Source: Biancaea sappan (lineage: Eukaryota > Streptophyta > Magnoliopsida > Fabales > Fabaceae). Taken from it: DNA of 64,000 bases. Below the pieces are notes generated by a model. It had not been told where the DNA came from, made no database searches, and saw nothing but the letters and a program-made list of their open reading frames with translations. Position numbers and translations under genes: made by a program. This document shows, one piece after another, positions 1 to 12,304 of the stretch (positions within the stretch are counted from its first letter, which is position 1; every line of letters begins with the position of its first letter). Where the stretch lies: assembly GCA_037074585.1 (NCBI GenBank), contig CM073496.1, forward strand, positions 44,333,001 through 44,397,000, in the 5' to 3' direction.

Positions 1-324
1 AAGAATGGGACACAAAATTATATCCCATCTAACAACACTAGAACCAAGCCTCATTCTACATAACCTGCATAACTAAGTAAAGAAACCCTACCCTATGTAC
101 AAATCGCCATCAAGTCATGCATTACAAGAAAACTACAAAATCCATATCATTACATGACTCGGCTACACAAATTTAACATATGACATCAAGCAAATTTAAA
201 ATCAGAGGATTTCACCAAGTCACCATATATGTATATGTATATATATAACCATATTTAAATAAAAGTAAAACCAAAGTTTTCCCAATAAGATAATAACCAT
301 TTAATTTAGCACAAATCCAAATTT

Positions 325-575
325 ACAATATGTCTATCATTCCAAGATATTTGAAATTCATAATATGTCAACCGTTTCAAGGCATTTGAAATTTATAATA
401 TGTCCACCGTTTCAGGACATTTGAAAGTTATAATATGTCTATTGTTCTAGGCCATTTGAAAAGTTATGATATGTCCACCGTTCCAAGACATTTGAAATTT
501 ACAATATGATACTGTCTTCTATTTCAAGACATTTATAATATTGGTATGTCCACCGTTCCAAGCTATTTATAAAAT
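325..575. repeat. Minisatellite, about 48-50 bp period, about 5 copies
   Basis: Divergent direct repeats of a unit built around 'atatgtccaccgttccaaga' plus 'catttgaaatttata'. Copies differ by point changes and small indels. It lies inside the minus-oriented LTR, so it is probably an LTR-internal tandem array. Confidence 0.8.
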
Positions 576-595
576 CAATAAATCAATTTAGCGCT

Positions 596-1150
596 GGGGG
601 AGAAAACATAGCATGTCGCAACAAAAGCTTGATTCAAGGCGTCAGCAAAACACGTCTGTTCCAAAAACAAAAGCCCCTTAGCGCCCCGGGACGGGAGTGG
701 GGGACACCCTACGCGCAGGCAACAGCAGCACCGGCTCTACGAAGTCAGAATCGAATCTTTCTGTTGGCTTTCCCAATTCATTCGTGAATAAGAATTCAAT
801 GGCTAGAAGCTCTAGCTTCTAGCTGCTTCGCCTGCTTCTTATTATGGTGGCTATGTTGGCGTGGCGGAAATGAACGAACGAGTCGAAACAGATGGTGATC
901 CTAGCTAGCGTGGAGCCAGAGGAAAGAAAAGAAGCCTCCTCCGACTAAAGCATTGGATTAGCTTCAGGATATTCTCGAGAAGGCCCATGGAAAGCGTTTT
1001 GATCCATTAATTCCACCAGCACCTTCTCTGCTCTTCAAACCTGCCCGGTCCTGATTGTGTTCCAATAGAGAAGTCGGGCGGAGTGCTCAACTAGTTCGGA
1101 TACTCTAGCGGCGAAGTCAGCAGCTAAGGCTAGGTAAGGATCACCAAGAT
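596..1150. other. Candidate organelle-derived (mitochondrial-like) insertion
   Basis: This stretch is clearly more GC-rich than the AT-rich LTR on both sides and changes character abruptly near 596 and 1150. Its wording (mixed C/T-rich pieces, 'ctagaagctctagcttctag', no long ORF) resembles the non-coding patchwork of plant mitochondrial genomes. I see no recognisable mitochondrial gene. Nuclear mitochondrial segments are common in plants, and this one would have landed inside or next to the LTR. Identification rests on composition and style only. Confidence 0.4.
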
Positions 1151-1661
1151 GCGAGACCCTCCCCTTTATAACTCTCTAGTAGCTCAGTTACGAATAAACA
1201 TCCTCACATATATTTCATATAAAGCATAAGCTACAAATCTCAATCTGATTTACCCACAAGCCAACATATGACACAATCATATACAGTCACGTTAAACAGT
1301 GAAAACATCATTCTATAACAAGTGTTACTGTCAACATATCATGTTCATTAACCATAGCGATCAAAATATTCATTTGTGCAATTCTTTTACAATAAATGGT
1401 TTATATCTTAATTTTGTACTTTCATCAATGTTAGGCAAATATTCATCATTTAATAATCCCAAAGGAAATCAATAGCTTCATCTATAATAGCATGAGTTTT
1501 AATAATCGTGATCTAGTCATTACTTTAATTACCATACTCTATGCATTGTCATGCTAAACATTCTTATAACAAGGTTCCTTGCTTATACTTACAGCACACT
1601 TACCTTTTTTGGTTACAGGGAAAAATGTATACACGTATTTGTGTTAGTGTACTTGAATGCA

Positions 1662-1694
<33 letters not shown>

Positions 1695-3357
1695 CACATA
1701 TGCAAGAGTACCTTCCTCTACCCCCATAATGGATCATAACCTTGTGTACCTATACATATATAAATACCCTCTTAGAATCATCCTCATAATTGTCCTACTC
1801 CATATCTACACACATGTATATATATACCTTTAGTAAATTCCACATCTATATAGACGTATAATCATAACCAACTAATCACCATGAATAGTCTTGCTCATTT
1901 ACAATATAGGATACGATTATCTCATTTATTTACATCACGCAAGTTCTTGCTCCATCACAATCATAATCATCAATAACATTCACATAATGGGAAAAATATA
2001 TCTATCTATGTCGACTTGTATCTAATGAATTGCTTAAGGATTAACCATCATTAAACATAAGTAGCCACAACTTGCGAGTGCCTCAGCATATACACAAATA
2101 ACTAATAAATAAATATAATTTATGGCAAACAATCGAACATGGTAGAGTAAGGTTCCTTCACCTTAGCCCAAGCTCCTCAAAGAAGTTCATTTCTTTAAAA
2201 GTGGCTTTGAAAGTTCCAAAGGTGCCCAAAGAATGATCAAGACACCATTCATCACCTAAGGATCAAGGTTACATAAGAAAAAGGTCAAGATTCCACCTTA
2301 ACGTGCATCAGGAGGCTAGCATCCCTTCAAATCTTGTGGCATTGGCACTTGGGACGCCAAGCTACAGTCTTTCGAATCTCAGCTACGGGTCCAAGCGTTT
2401 TCAACCCAACCATCACCATTTTCCCTTAAATTTCTTCAAGGGTTTACATTCCTAATGTTTTAGGATTACAGTGACACTAATTTCCCAAGTTAAAACCAAT
2501 TATACAGGTTTGAATCATCCAATACTCCTTATAAACCTTAGCTTCCACCAATAACACCTTAACCCATTTTGATTTCATTTCTTGGAAAATTGTCTTCCCA
2601 ATTCTTTTTCTTTCCTTATCAACTAACATTTTGAAACCACAATCTCACATCATTAAACTCATAGGAATATTCAACAGCACTTTCCCTAAATTCTTCATCT
2701 AGAGTTTGGTGTTCTTGAGAGAAGAAAATGAAGAAGAGGGGGAAGACCTTACCTTCATGGAAGATTAAGATGAGAGAAGGAAGAAAAATCGCCAAGCCCT
2801 TGAGTAAGCATTGGCCAGCCTAAAGGAGGAAGAGACGCATGAGAGGGGAAGGAGGAAAATTGAGTTAAGAGAAAGGAAGAGAGTGTGTATAAGTAAGTGT
2901 GTGTGGAGGGGCCCACTACTTCCTCTTTCAAATTGGTCCCTCTATGTGGTAAATTTGAATTAGGACCTGTAAGAGAGTTGACAAAACTCTTAGTTCATAA
3001 GTAAGGCACCCAACCACACTTTCACTTTGACAGTCATCTTCACAACACCTTTCTCATAAAGCACTAAGATTTTTCAATCATTCATTTAGTCCCTTTCAGT
3101 GTCTCAATGTCCACCTTAGCCTTAATCCATCAACTTTCAAGTATCGGATTCACAATTTATCTTTAAGAGTTTACTCCCCCACATGGCCTACCCATTCGGT
3201 CGTCTCTCCAAAGTGTTTCATATTTTCTTTTCTTTTCACTTTAGTCCCTGGACCCACTCCTTATACTCCCTATAATAAAGCGAAAATTTTTTTTGCTCTT
3301 AAAATACTCCTTAACAAAATTCCAATAGACTAATATTTGAAAATGGCGGATATTACA

Positions 3358-5873
3358 GTACAATTGAGATACATGCTAGAATAAACCAGAAGTTTATTGA
3401 TTCAAAAACTTTCACTATTTGGCATGACCGGTTGGGACATCCTAGATCAATAATGATGTGAAAAATTATTGAAAATTCACATGAACACCCATTGAAAAAC
3501 TTGAAGATTTTTCAATCTAAGGAATTCTCATGTGCTGCTTGTTCTCAAGGTAAATTGATTATTAAGCCATCACTAGCTAAAGTCGGAACTGAATCTCCAA
3601 CATTTTTGGAATGTATACAAGGTGATATATGTGGACTTATTCATCCTCCATGTAGGCCATTTAGATATTTTATGGTATTAATAGACACATCCAGTAAATG
3701 GTCTCATATGTGCTTGCTATCAACCCGCAATCTGGCGTTTGCAAGATTACTTGCTTAAATAATTCAATTAAGAGCACAATTTTCAAATTATACAATTAAA
3801 TCCATTCGCCTTAATAATGCTAGTGAATTTTCTTCACAAGTTTTTAATGATTATTGTATATCGATTGGTATAAATATTGAACATCCTGTAGCTCATGTTC
3901 ATACACAAAATGGGTTAGCTAAATCATTTATTAAGAAAGTTCAATTAATAGCTAGACCTTTGCTTATGCAGACAAAGCTCCCTGTCTATGTTTGGGGACA
4001 TGCAATTTTACATGCATCAACATAGTATGCATCAGACCAACAAGTTATCATAAATATTCCCCTTTACAATTAGCTTATGGTCATGAGCCAAACATTTCCC
4101 ATCTCAAAATTTTTGGGTGTGCGGCATATGTTCCAACAGTGCCACCACAACGCACTAAGATGGGTTCTCAAAGGAGATTGGGAATATATATTGGATATGA
4201 TTCTCCTTATATTATAAGATATCTTGAGCTAATGACAAGAGATGTATTTACAGCACATTTTGCTGATTGTCATTTTGATGAGTTAGTCTTCCAACTTTAG
4301 GGGAAGAAAATGAAAAATAGTTGGTCAAAGAAATTACATGGAATACTTTGTCATATCTTGATCCTCGCACAAAATAACGTGAACTTGAAGTTCAAAAGAT
4401 AATTCACTTACAAAGAATAGCAAATCAACTACCAGATGCATTTACTAACCTAAAAAGAGTGACCAAGTCACATATACCAGTTGTAAACACAAATGTACGA
4501 ATTGATGTCCTCGAAGGACAATCCATTAGTAAAATTGCTAGCAAGTCTAATGCACGTCAGAAGCGAGGTAGACCAATCAGTTCAAAAGACAAAAATCCCT
4601 GCAAAAGGAAAGAAACATTTATTCAAGATCAGCCCATTAAAGAAATAAATGTTATTGAAGAGTCTAGAGACATAACAAACAAAGTACTTCTAGAAGAAGT
4701 TCAGGTACTTGAAATTGATAAAAATGAAGGGATCTCAATAAATTATATTTCTACAGAGAAACAATTAAATCGAAAAAAACAGTTGTCGACAACACTTTTA
4801 TGTATACAGTAGCGCTTAATATTTTGAATGATAATGAGGACATGAACCTACATCTGTCGAAGAGTGTCGACGTAGATGTGATTGGCCAAAATTTCAAGAC
4901 ATAATTCAAGCTGAATTGAATTCACTTAAAATACATGAAGTTTTTGGACCTATAGTTCAAACACCTGAAGGTGTAAAACCCGTTGGGTACAAATGGGTAT
5001 TTGTATGTAAAAGAAATTAGAAGAATGAAATTGTATGGTATAAAGCACGACTTGTTGCACAAGGTTTTTCACAAAGACCTGAAATTGATTATAATTTCAC
5101 ATATTCTCATGTAGTAGATACAATTACGTTTCATTATCTCATTAGTCTGGTAGTACATGAAAAACTTGATATGCATCTTATATGGGTTAAAATAATCTGG
5201 ACGAATGTGGTATAACCGTCTCAATGAGTATTTGTTAAAGAATGGTTATAAGAATTATCATATATGTTCTTGTGTTTCTATAAAGAAAGCAAATTCAGGA
5301 TTTGCTATTATTATGATGTATGTTGATGATTTAAATATTATCAGTACTCCTGAAGAGATTATAAAAGGTAGTAGAGTGTTTGAAGAAAGAGTTTGAAATG
5401 AAAGATCTTGGAAAAACAAAATTTTGTCTTGGCTTACAATTTGAGCATTTAAGAAATGAAATTTTTATTCATCAATCAATTTATACAGAAAAAGTCCTTA
5501 AAAACTTTATATGGACAAAGCACATTCATTAAGTACCCCAATGGTTGTTCTCTCACTTGATGTGAAACAAGATATTTTTTGACCTCGAGATGATAATGAA
5601 GAAGTTCTTAGTCCTGAAGTATCATATCTTAGTGTAATTGGTGCATTGATGTATCTTGCCAACAATACAAGGCCTGATATAGCTTTTGCTGTCAGCCCAT
5701 TAGCTAGATTTAGCTCTTGTCCAACGCGAAGACATTGGAATGGAATTAAACATGTTTTTTTATATTTCTGAGGTACTATTGACATGGGATTGTTGTATGC
5801 AAATGGATCTAAACCACGACTCATTGGTTATGTAGATGCTGGATATTTATCTGATCCACACAAGGCCCGATTT
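3358..5873 (+). pseudogene. Ty1/copia pol remnant, 5' part (GAG-pre-integrase, integrase, reverse transcriptase, start of RNase H)
   Basis: Conceptual translation shows the copia order. GAG-pre-integrase has 'WHDRLGHP' near 3420, followed by an in-frame stop. The integrase core is at about 3600-4300. Reverse transcriptase starts near 4880 ('VGYKWVFVCKR'), with an intact YVDD active site near 5320. RNase H starts near 5815 ('GYVDAGYLSDPHKAR'). In the integrase, the family motif RLDNAGEF reads RLNNASEF and GLAESF reads GLAKSF, so two of three catalytic acidic residues are gone. About 50 residues of reverse transcriptase, between 'LDMHL' and 'GRMWYNRL' (near 5180-5210), are deleted, and there are further stops and frameshifts. 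Copia pol copies and integrates the element in virus-like particles; this copy is dead. The gag side is missing on the left, where the gypsy-type LTR abuts. Confidence 0.9.
5869..5873. repeat. Target-site duplication GATTT, left copy
   Basis: GATTT here and at 7355-7359 flank the solo LTR exactly. Removing the LTR and one copy restores the copia RNase H reading frame. Confidence 0.93.
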
Positions 5874-7354
5874 TGCCACATCCTAATTTCAAGCATGTGA
5901 GTACTCCTATAACCTCGAGGGTCTACCTCCATGGTATTCCATAAAATCTCTGATCCACAACTATGTAAACATAAATTTTTTAAGAAAGAGATTTTTGTAT
6001 ATATATATATAAACTTCAACACAATAAAACAGTAAATACAAGCTAAATATCATATGGTATGATAAAATTTTCCAAGCCTAGGTGACCTCTAGAAATTACA
6101 GAGCATTTCCTAAGCTTTTGGACTCATAAGCCTCCAGACAACGTGAAAAGTATCTACAAGGAATACTAATCCTCCTGTGAATTTTCTTCATTTTCACCCA
6201 CTATATCTAAAAAAATATTCATAGAGAGTGTGAATTTATCTAAACTCAGTGAGTAAATGACTGTGCAATGATAAATGTATCACAAGTATAAATACCATAA
6301 TCATTATCACAATAAGAACAATTATATTCATATTCAAGGTTTTTATACTATTTGTATTCAATTTATATTCAGGGATTCAATTCTCATTGTATTCATATCC
6401 ACAACCATTACATGCATTGGTATCTTTGGGGATCTAGCCTTCAACCATTCCATGTGTATAATTATATGTATTGAGTATCTTGGGTCAAGTCCTCAACTAT
6501 TCCATGTAGATAATTACATTCTCAATCATAGTTCTCATTAACATAATTTTAAATCAAACAATAAATTTCATTATCTAGTCATCATCTTTAAATAAAGAAT
6601 CTAATTGCAATATGAGGTGCGATTTATATTGTACTTGGAATAAAAATAAAATAAACTCAGTTAACAAGATCATCCACTCACACATATTCTATATCCGAGT
6701 CACTTTTTCAAGTTGTACAAAGAAGAGTACGTAGTTAGATTTCAGGTTCCGCTTGGATTTAGGCTAAGGAGGAAAAACCTAGAATTTCAAGGCCTTAACA
6801 TCGAAGCAAGAGAAATTTTAAGAAGAGGAAAGAAAAGAAACTGAATGTGTGAATTTAGAAGTGAAATGGAAGTGTCTATTTATAGGAGAAGTCAAGGTAT
6901 TATGCGCTAATAAAATATTCATTTTATTATGCGCTTTAATAATTCAATTTGACACTATGCATTTTATTGTACAATCACGAGGCAACTGAATTATTGGTTC
7001 TATTGTGAACTAAAGAAAAAGTTGTCCTTTTACCTAAACCTTTAAGTTTCTTTTCACTTTTGTCCATTTCATTTTAGTCCCTAAAGGGATTTTCTCACAT
7101 AAAATGTTATTTTTCTTCCAGTTTCTTTCTAGATTCCTCTTATGCTCAAGCCATATTTTACTCATAGGATAAATTCCATACCATAACATCTATTATACCC
7201 CAAAATTTATGCAATCTATAAGTGAAATCCATATTTTCAACAATATACACAAACAAGCATACAAAAATTAAACAGATAGAGAAATTATTTTCTTCAAAAT
7301 AAATTTATCGTAATTCTTAAAAACTTATAACTTTAAAATATAGCGGGTATTATA
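5874..7354 (-). mobile_element. Solo LTR (family A), nested in copia RNase H
   Basis: The 1481-bp LTR reads on the minus strand from TATAATACCC (7354) to ATGTGGCA (5874), i.e. near-canonical TG...CA-type ends. It is the reverse-complement relative of 16659-18721. A TATA box in minus orientation lies near 6880 (CTATAAATAG). It is flanked by GATTT duplications and has no internal region, so it is the product of LTR-LTR recombination. It lacks a roughly 470-bp internal block that the other copy has (about 17285-17755). The short plus-strand ORF at 6275-6541 is a by-product of LTR repeats. Confidence 0.93.
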
Positions 7355-7776
7355 GATTTCAAACAGGCTATTTATTTACATGTGGTAATACAACTATATT
7401 ATAGTGTTCTATAAAACAAACACTTGCTATTACTTCTTCAAATCAAGCAAAAATTATAGCAACTCATGAAACGAGTCGTGAATGCATTTGGTTAAGATCC
7501 ATGACTCAACATAGACGAGAGACATATAGACTATTATCTTCTGGAAAAAGGACTCCAATTGTACTATATGAAGATAATTATACATGTATAGCTCAGTTGG
7601 AGGAAGGATATATTAAAGGAGATAAACAAAACATATCTCACCAGAGTTTTTTTTCACTCATGAACTTAAAAAAAAAAGGTGATATTGACGTACAACAAAT
7701 TCGTTCAAGTGATAATTTGGTAGATTTGTTTACCAAGGCTTTTCCTACCTCAACATTTGAGGCATATTCCTTGTAA
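7355..7776 (+). pseudogene. Ty1/copia pol remnant, 3' part (end of RNase H)
   Basis: Translation resumes directly after the solo LTR with 'FQTGYLFTCGNT', then a degraded block corresponding to the copia RNase H C-terminus, including 'RECIWLRSMTQH', 'YEDNYTCIAQ' and 'DLFTKAFPTSTFEAYSL', ending at 7776. It joins in frame with the part ending at 5873. Most of 7501-7776 is open, but upstream frames are disrupted. Confidence 0.88.
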
Positions 7777-7787
7777 AATGGACATCT

Positions 7788-7796
7788 AAGGGGGAG
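7788..7796 (+). other. Copia polypurine tract
   Basis: AAGGGGGAG sits directly 5' of the LTR start TGTTATGAAT, the usual plus-strand priming site position. Confidence 0.8.
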
Positions 7797-8023
7797 TGTT
7801 ATGAATTAATCCATTATTGTGGATGCCTTTTTAGTTTTCCAACTCCTGAAACTATTGAATCTCCTTTATTCTTCTTAGCTTTTGGGTTACCTAACTTTTA
7901 TGATTACCTGACTTTTATGTTACCTACCTTTATGATTGTATGCCTATAAATAGAAGCTTCTATAAAGTAATTGAATAAGAAGTATTTTTCTTCTCCATGT
8001 TATTTCTCTTTGGTGTTTTTACA
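7797..8023 (+). mobile_element. Copia 3' LTR
   Basis: Starts TGTTATGAAT right after the polypurine tract and has a TATA box (CCTATAAATAG near 7945). I place the end at TTTTTACA, 8023. This gives about 227 bp, short but normal for copia. The right end is approximate because the 5' LTR is not in the window for comparison. Confidence 0.65.
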
Positions 8024-8230
8024 TTCTACTTCCTTCTTGTATAAACTTTCATGTATAATAATTGGATTATTTTGACTTTTGAGGTAGCTATTATATCATT
8101 TATAGGATAAGTACACTTATATCTTGAAATTTGATTAAAATATATTAATACTTTTTTGTTTTAAATATTATATTCAACTATTTTGACATTTTAAAAAAGA
8201 CGTTAAGCTAGAATAAATGAGAAATTTCTA

Positions 8231-8274
<44 letters not shown>

Positions 8275-8924
8275 GCAAGAGTTGAGATTTATTTATTATT
8301 ATTTTACTTATATTATCTATATAATAGACTAAAACAATTCTACTTTAAGGCATTAATTGCTGGTAAGTCATTAAATTATGTATAATAAAATAAATTTAAA
8401 TGAATAAATTAGGTAAATTATTAAATTTGGTAAATTAATCATATCACATTAAATGAATTTGCAAAAAATTAGGATAAATTATTATATAATTTCTATATAA
8501 TCATATTAAATGAATTTGAAAAAATTAGAGTAAACTGCTATATAATTGCTATATAATATGGTAAATTAGGTAAAATTTTCAATTGAAATATGTTGTCATT
8601 TGGTAAATTATCATTCATTATATACAAATAATCAAATAATTAATTGCTATATATTTTCTATATAAAAACTAACTTACCGTTGTGAAGTGTTCATATATGA
8701 TTGTTATATAATTATATATACATCCTTTATTAGGTATATTAATAATTAATAAAATTAATAAATTTGCTATATAATTGATACTATTAATTACTACATTATT
8801 ATCATTTATTAAATTCAATTTATTATGTTTAATATTTATGTTATATAAATAAAGGTCATTCTAACTGTCATGTATTGCTCCCGTCTTCCTACAGAATTAG
8901 TTTCATTCTGTTTGTGCTTCGCAT
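8024..8924. other. AT-rich spacer with TA microsatellite
   Basis: No ORF is credible here. It holds a (TA)n tract at about 8235-8269 and scattered repeats of 'tgctatataattgctatata' type between 8450 and 8700. This would be the upstream region of the RPA-like pseudogene. Confidence 0.7.
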
Positions 8925-11370
8925 ATGGCTAAATTTAGTGATTTTGCTGATATTAATACATCAAGGGATAATTAGAGGATTAAGGCTCGAGCAATGTTTT
9001 TGAAACCGACCCGAAGCTGGCCTCTGGGTCACGGAGTTATTGGTTTAATCACCGAGTCACTGAGTTAATTGTTGAACCAGATAAATAAATTAAAAAAATT
9101 AAAAATTATATATATACTATATTTGTTTACAAATAAATTTTAAAAATAAGTAAAATAAATAATTTATATATACTTTAAAATCTTGAAGACATATTACAAA
9201 TATATATTTATATCAATACTAATTTTTTTATTAATAATTTAATTTTTTAGAATTTTTTTGAAAATAGATAATAATATTTAGTAAAATATTAAAAATATTA
9301 TATATATATATATATATTAAAACTAATTATATAATTTGATTTGATTGATTTTTTATCAAAGATCAGATTGCTCAGATCAAATCCACAATTTTATCAAATG
9401 GTCAGATCCAAAATTCTATCACTAATCAATCATCATATTGCTAAATTATTAAATCACTAAATCCACAATTTTATCACATAATCAAATCAATAAAATCACT
9501 AAATTACTAAATCAAAATACATATCAAACAAATCAGAATTACACCACACGATCACTAAATCACGAATCACACCACACAAAATAATTATTCATCATATCAT
9601 AAAGATATTTTAGACTTCACTTCAGATTTCGAAGCCTCACCTAGTGTCTTAGTCGAAGTCAAATTTTAATTTTGAAACTTGTAAAGTGAGACTTCTCACT
9701 TCTCTCACCACTACATAATACAGAGTAACCATCAGAGCATTCACGCACCAAAAGCAAAAATTAAAGAGAGAGAGAGAGACACAAAGAGGCCGGTGAGGTG
9801 AGGCCATTAGGGTGAACTAGTCCCAGTGAAGCACAAAGAGACCAAGGGTTAACTAGTGAGGGAGTGACCTCGTGAGCTGATGAAGAGCCACAGAGACAGA
9901 GCAAGAGCGACAGAGGCCTAAATCGAAGTTGTGAGTACGATGCGAGACTTTGCATTCTTCACTTCTCCATGATTTCAGATCTGCATTCTTCACTAAAGGT
10001 CGAAGAAGAATCGGTCGAAGAAGAAAAAGAATCGATATGTTCTTCCCCTTCTTCCCCAGTCGATTCTTCATCTTCTATTTTTTCTTATGTATTTTTTTTT
10101 TCTGTTTTCAGATAGTAGGTCAACCGAGTCGGTGGTTCACTAGTTCAGCTAACACCTGGCTAGGTCATCCGAATCTTAGTCGAGCAGACTACTAGCCGGT
10201 CTAAAAGGTTGACCTAGACCAAGCCTGGCCTCGAGTCGTCATGTTCCTGTTCAAACTGCTGGTCTAGTCTAGTTCTAAATACACAAGGTTTTGATAGTGA
10301 GGTTGCGTAAAGTTCAATCGTTCAATATGTCTGAGGAGATTTTTAATCTGGAAATAATTTTACAAAATTCTTAGGTGAATTTATTTTCATTATATTCAAA
10401 TTTTTTATATATATTATTTTGTTAATTATGCTTATGTTGTATTTATTCTTTGCCTTTTAAGGGTGATTACGTACACGGTCATGTGAAAAAATTATTTGTG
10501 AGTAAGTTCAAGCATCAAATAATTGAGGAAAATGCTTATGTGATGTTTATGTTTTGTGTAGTTAAGTATAATAGTGAGTATCGTATAACGAAACATCTAT
10601 CCATGCTTGAGTTTCGCTTTTCCACTGATGTCCAACTAGTTGAAGATGATTTGAGTATTCCAAAATTTGTCTTTAAGTTTTATCCATTCATTGATATTTT
10701 GAATCATGTTGCCGATAAGAACTATTTAGTAGGTTAGGTTTTTATTTTCTATTTTGTAGATTATGTTCTATTTGTTGTTGATTCAAATATTCTATGAATA
10801 ATATTGTTGCGTTTCAGATGTTATCGAGCAAGTCAATAAATTTGGTCCTATTATAGAGAGCTCTAAGAATAGTAACAAGAGCAGCCATATAAAAGTTGAG
10901 ATTAAGGATACAAAGTATTGTTGTTGTTATTTTTTCTTTTTGTTTTGTATTTAGATGAATTTCTGCATTATTATCATTTATTTAGTTGTATATTTAATAT
11001 ATCTTTCAGTTAGTGTTTTCTTTTTTTCTTATTTTTAACATGTATGTGTGTGTGTGTGTGTGTGTATGTGTTTTGTAGGTATAACAGAATTATGTGTACA
11101 TTGTGGGAAACAATTCACTAACAATCTAAATCAACATTTTGTCAATGACCTAAGTCGTCTAACTATTGTTATTCTCTGGTACAAAATTTGACAATTCTTT
11201 AATACATTGTTTGTCGCTTGCTCTTTTGATTTCTTTGGTGCAATATTCATTATCATACTTATTTTTTAGTTAACATTGATACCTATTTGTTCAGATTCTG
11301 TCAGAATTTCCAACTCCCTTTATGCTTCAAAGCTATTTATTAATTTTGAAGTCCCTAAATATTGTATTTT
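8925..11370 (+). pseudogene. RPA70-like (replication protein A large subunit-like) OB-fold protein, broken
   Basis: Pieces match the plant/Helitron RPA1-like family, whose OB folds bind single-stranded DNA. Exon 1 starts ATG 8925 (MAKFSDFADINTSRDN) and hits TAG at 8973 where the family has Trp. It is then cut by a DNA element (about 8992-10299) and resumes with 'VQSFNMSEEIFNLEIILQ'. Exon 2 is 10462-10732 ('KHLSMLEFRFSTDVQLVEDD'), exon 3 10818-10914 and exon 4 about 11079-11178 ('CTLWEKQF'). Exon 5, about 11295-11370, carries 'SNSLYASKLFINFEVPK'. Introns have GT-AG ends and phases fit at the exon 2/3 junction. No C-terminal zinc-finger domain is seen. It may be a degenerate host paralogue or a Helitron passenger; no Helitron ends were found. 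Confidence 0.8.
8992..10299. mobile_element. Non-autonomous DNA transposon inserted in exon 1 of the RPA-like pseudogene
   Basis: The insertion interrupts the RPA-like exon 1 reading between 'RIKAR' and 'VQSFN'. The left end reads CAATGTTTTTGAAACC and the right end, reverse-complemented, CACTATCAAAACC: a weak terminal inverted repeat. Both subterminal regions are rich in 'accgagtc' and 'ggtc' words. GAG is present at both borders as a possible 3-bp duplication, but a degenerate 8-bp duplication cannot be excluded, so CACTA versus hAT is undecided. Inside is a GA-rich stretch near 9760-9960 with small ORFs on both strands, none recognisable. Confidence 0.6.
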
Positions 11371-11379
11371 CATTTCGAA

Positions 11380-11411
<32 letters not shown>

Positions 11412-11605
11412 GTTTTTGTCACAATTTATATCATTAGTTATTTATGTTAACAAATCTATAAATTATAGTATTATTATCAAAATATATTATGTGGGTTATT
11501 ATTAAAATGAATAGCAGAATATATTTTTATCAGAATATATTATCATAATTATTAATTATTAATTAGTGAAATTAATAATTAGTGAATTTCGTTATTTTAT
11601 TTTAT

Positions 11606-11610
11606 TTGAA
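11606..11610. repeat. Target-site duplication TTGAA, left copy
   Basis: TTGAA at 11606-11610 and 14595-14599 flanks the gypsy-type insertion exactly at TG...CA. Confidence 0.9.
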
Positions 11611-12304
11611 TGTAATATCCCAAGAATTTATATGAATATTTAAAATCTATTTAAAGTTTATTGAAAATTTTAATTACATGAAAAATGTTCTTTTTGAATT
11701 AGTGAAGGAAATTTGGGAATAGAAATTTCAAAATTTTAATTTGGGAAATTTTTACAATTCTCAAGGACTAAAGTGAAAAGAAAAGAAAGTATAGAGGACT
11801 TTTGAGAAATGACCAAATAGGAATCTGAGAGGAAGAATAAAGCTTATGAGAAGAGAGGAATGCCGGGAAGTTGTAGGCTCAGAGATGATTACTCTTTGTG
11901 GTGTGGTAACTGAGAACGTTGGGACAGTTCTTATAGAGGAAAGGTTATTATTTGTTTTGATTCCGTTGTTGTCGGATCAAATTGTATGTATGGGGCTTTA
12001 TATGTTGAATTCATGATTGATTTTGTGTGACTGATTTCTTTAATGTAATATCCCAAGAATTTATATGAATATTTAAAATCTATTTGAAGTTTATTAAAAA
12101 ATTTAATTACATGAAAAATGTTCTTTTTGAATTAGTGAAGGAAATTTGGGAATAGAAATTTTAAAATTTTAATTTGGAAAATTTTTACAATTCTCAAGGA
12201 CTAAAGTGAAAAGAAAAGAAAGTATAGAGGACTTTTGAGATATAGACAAAATATCTGCATTTGTTTTGATCTTGAGTTTTGAATTCGGAGGACCGAATTC
12301 TATT

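Larger units (their letters stand above)
1..3357 (-). mobile_element. LTR of a Ty3/gypsy-type retrotransposon, left end outside the window
   Basis: Read on the minus strand, the sequence starts at 3357 with TGTAATATCC, the same kind of 5' LTR terminus as the gypsy LTRs at 11611 and 12318. It carries the 'ggactaaagtgaaaagaaaa' wording seen in that LTR as well. A likely leader lies near 2700-2950 (minus strand): a TATA-like stretch, a CT-rich leader, and a GTAAGG that could be a splice donor. On the right it abuts copia pol sequence at 3358, so it inserted into the copia element. No coding internal region is visible, so it may be a solo LTR. The left end and matching target duplication are outside the window. 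Superfamily is inferred from termini only. Confidence 0.6.

Noticed and set aside
300..580. CRISPR-like spaced repeats
   Set aside because: The 48-50 bp units are contiguous and divergent: a minisatellite in a plant LTR, not repeats with unique spacers.
1541..1739. Small plus-strand ORFs with Tyr/Ile runs
   Set aside because: They read through a TA microsatellite inside an LTR.
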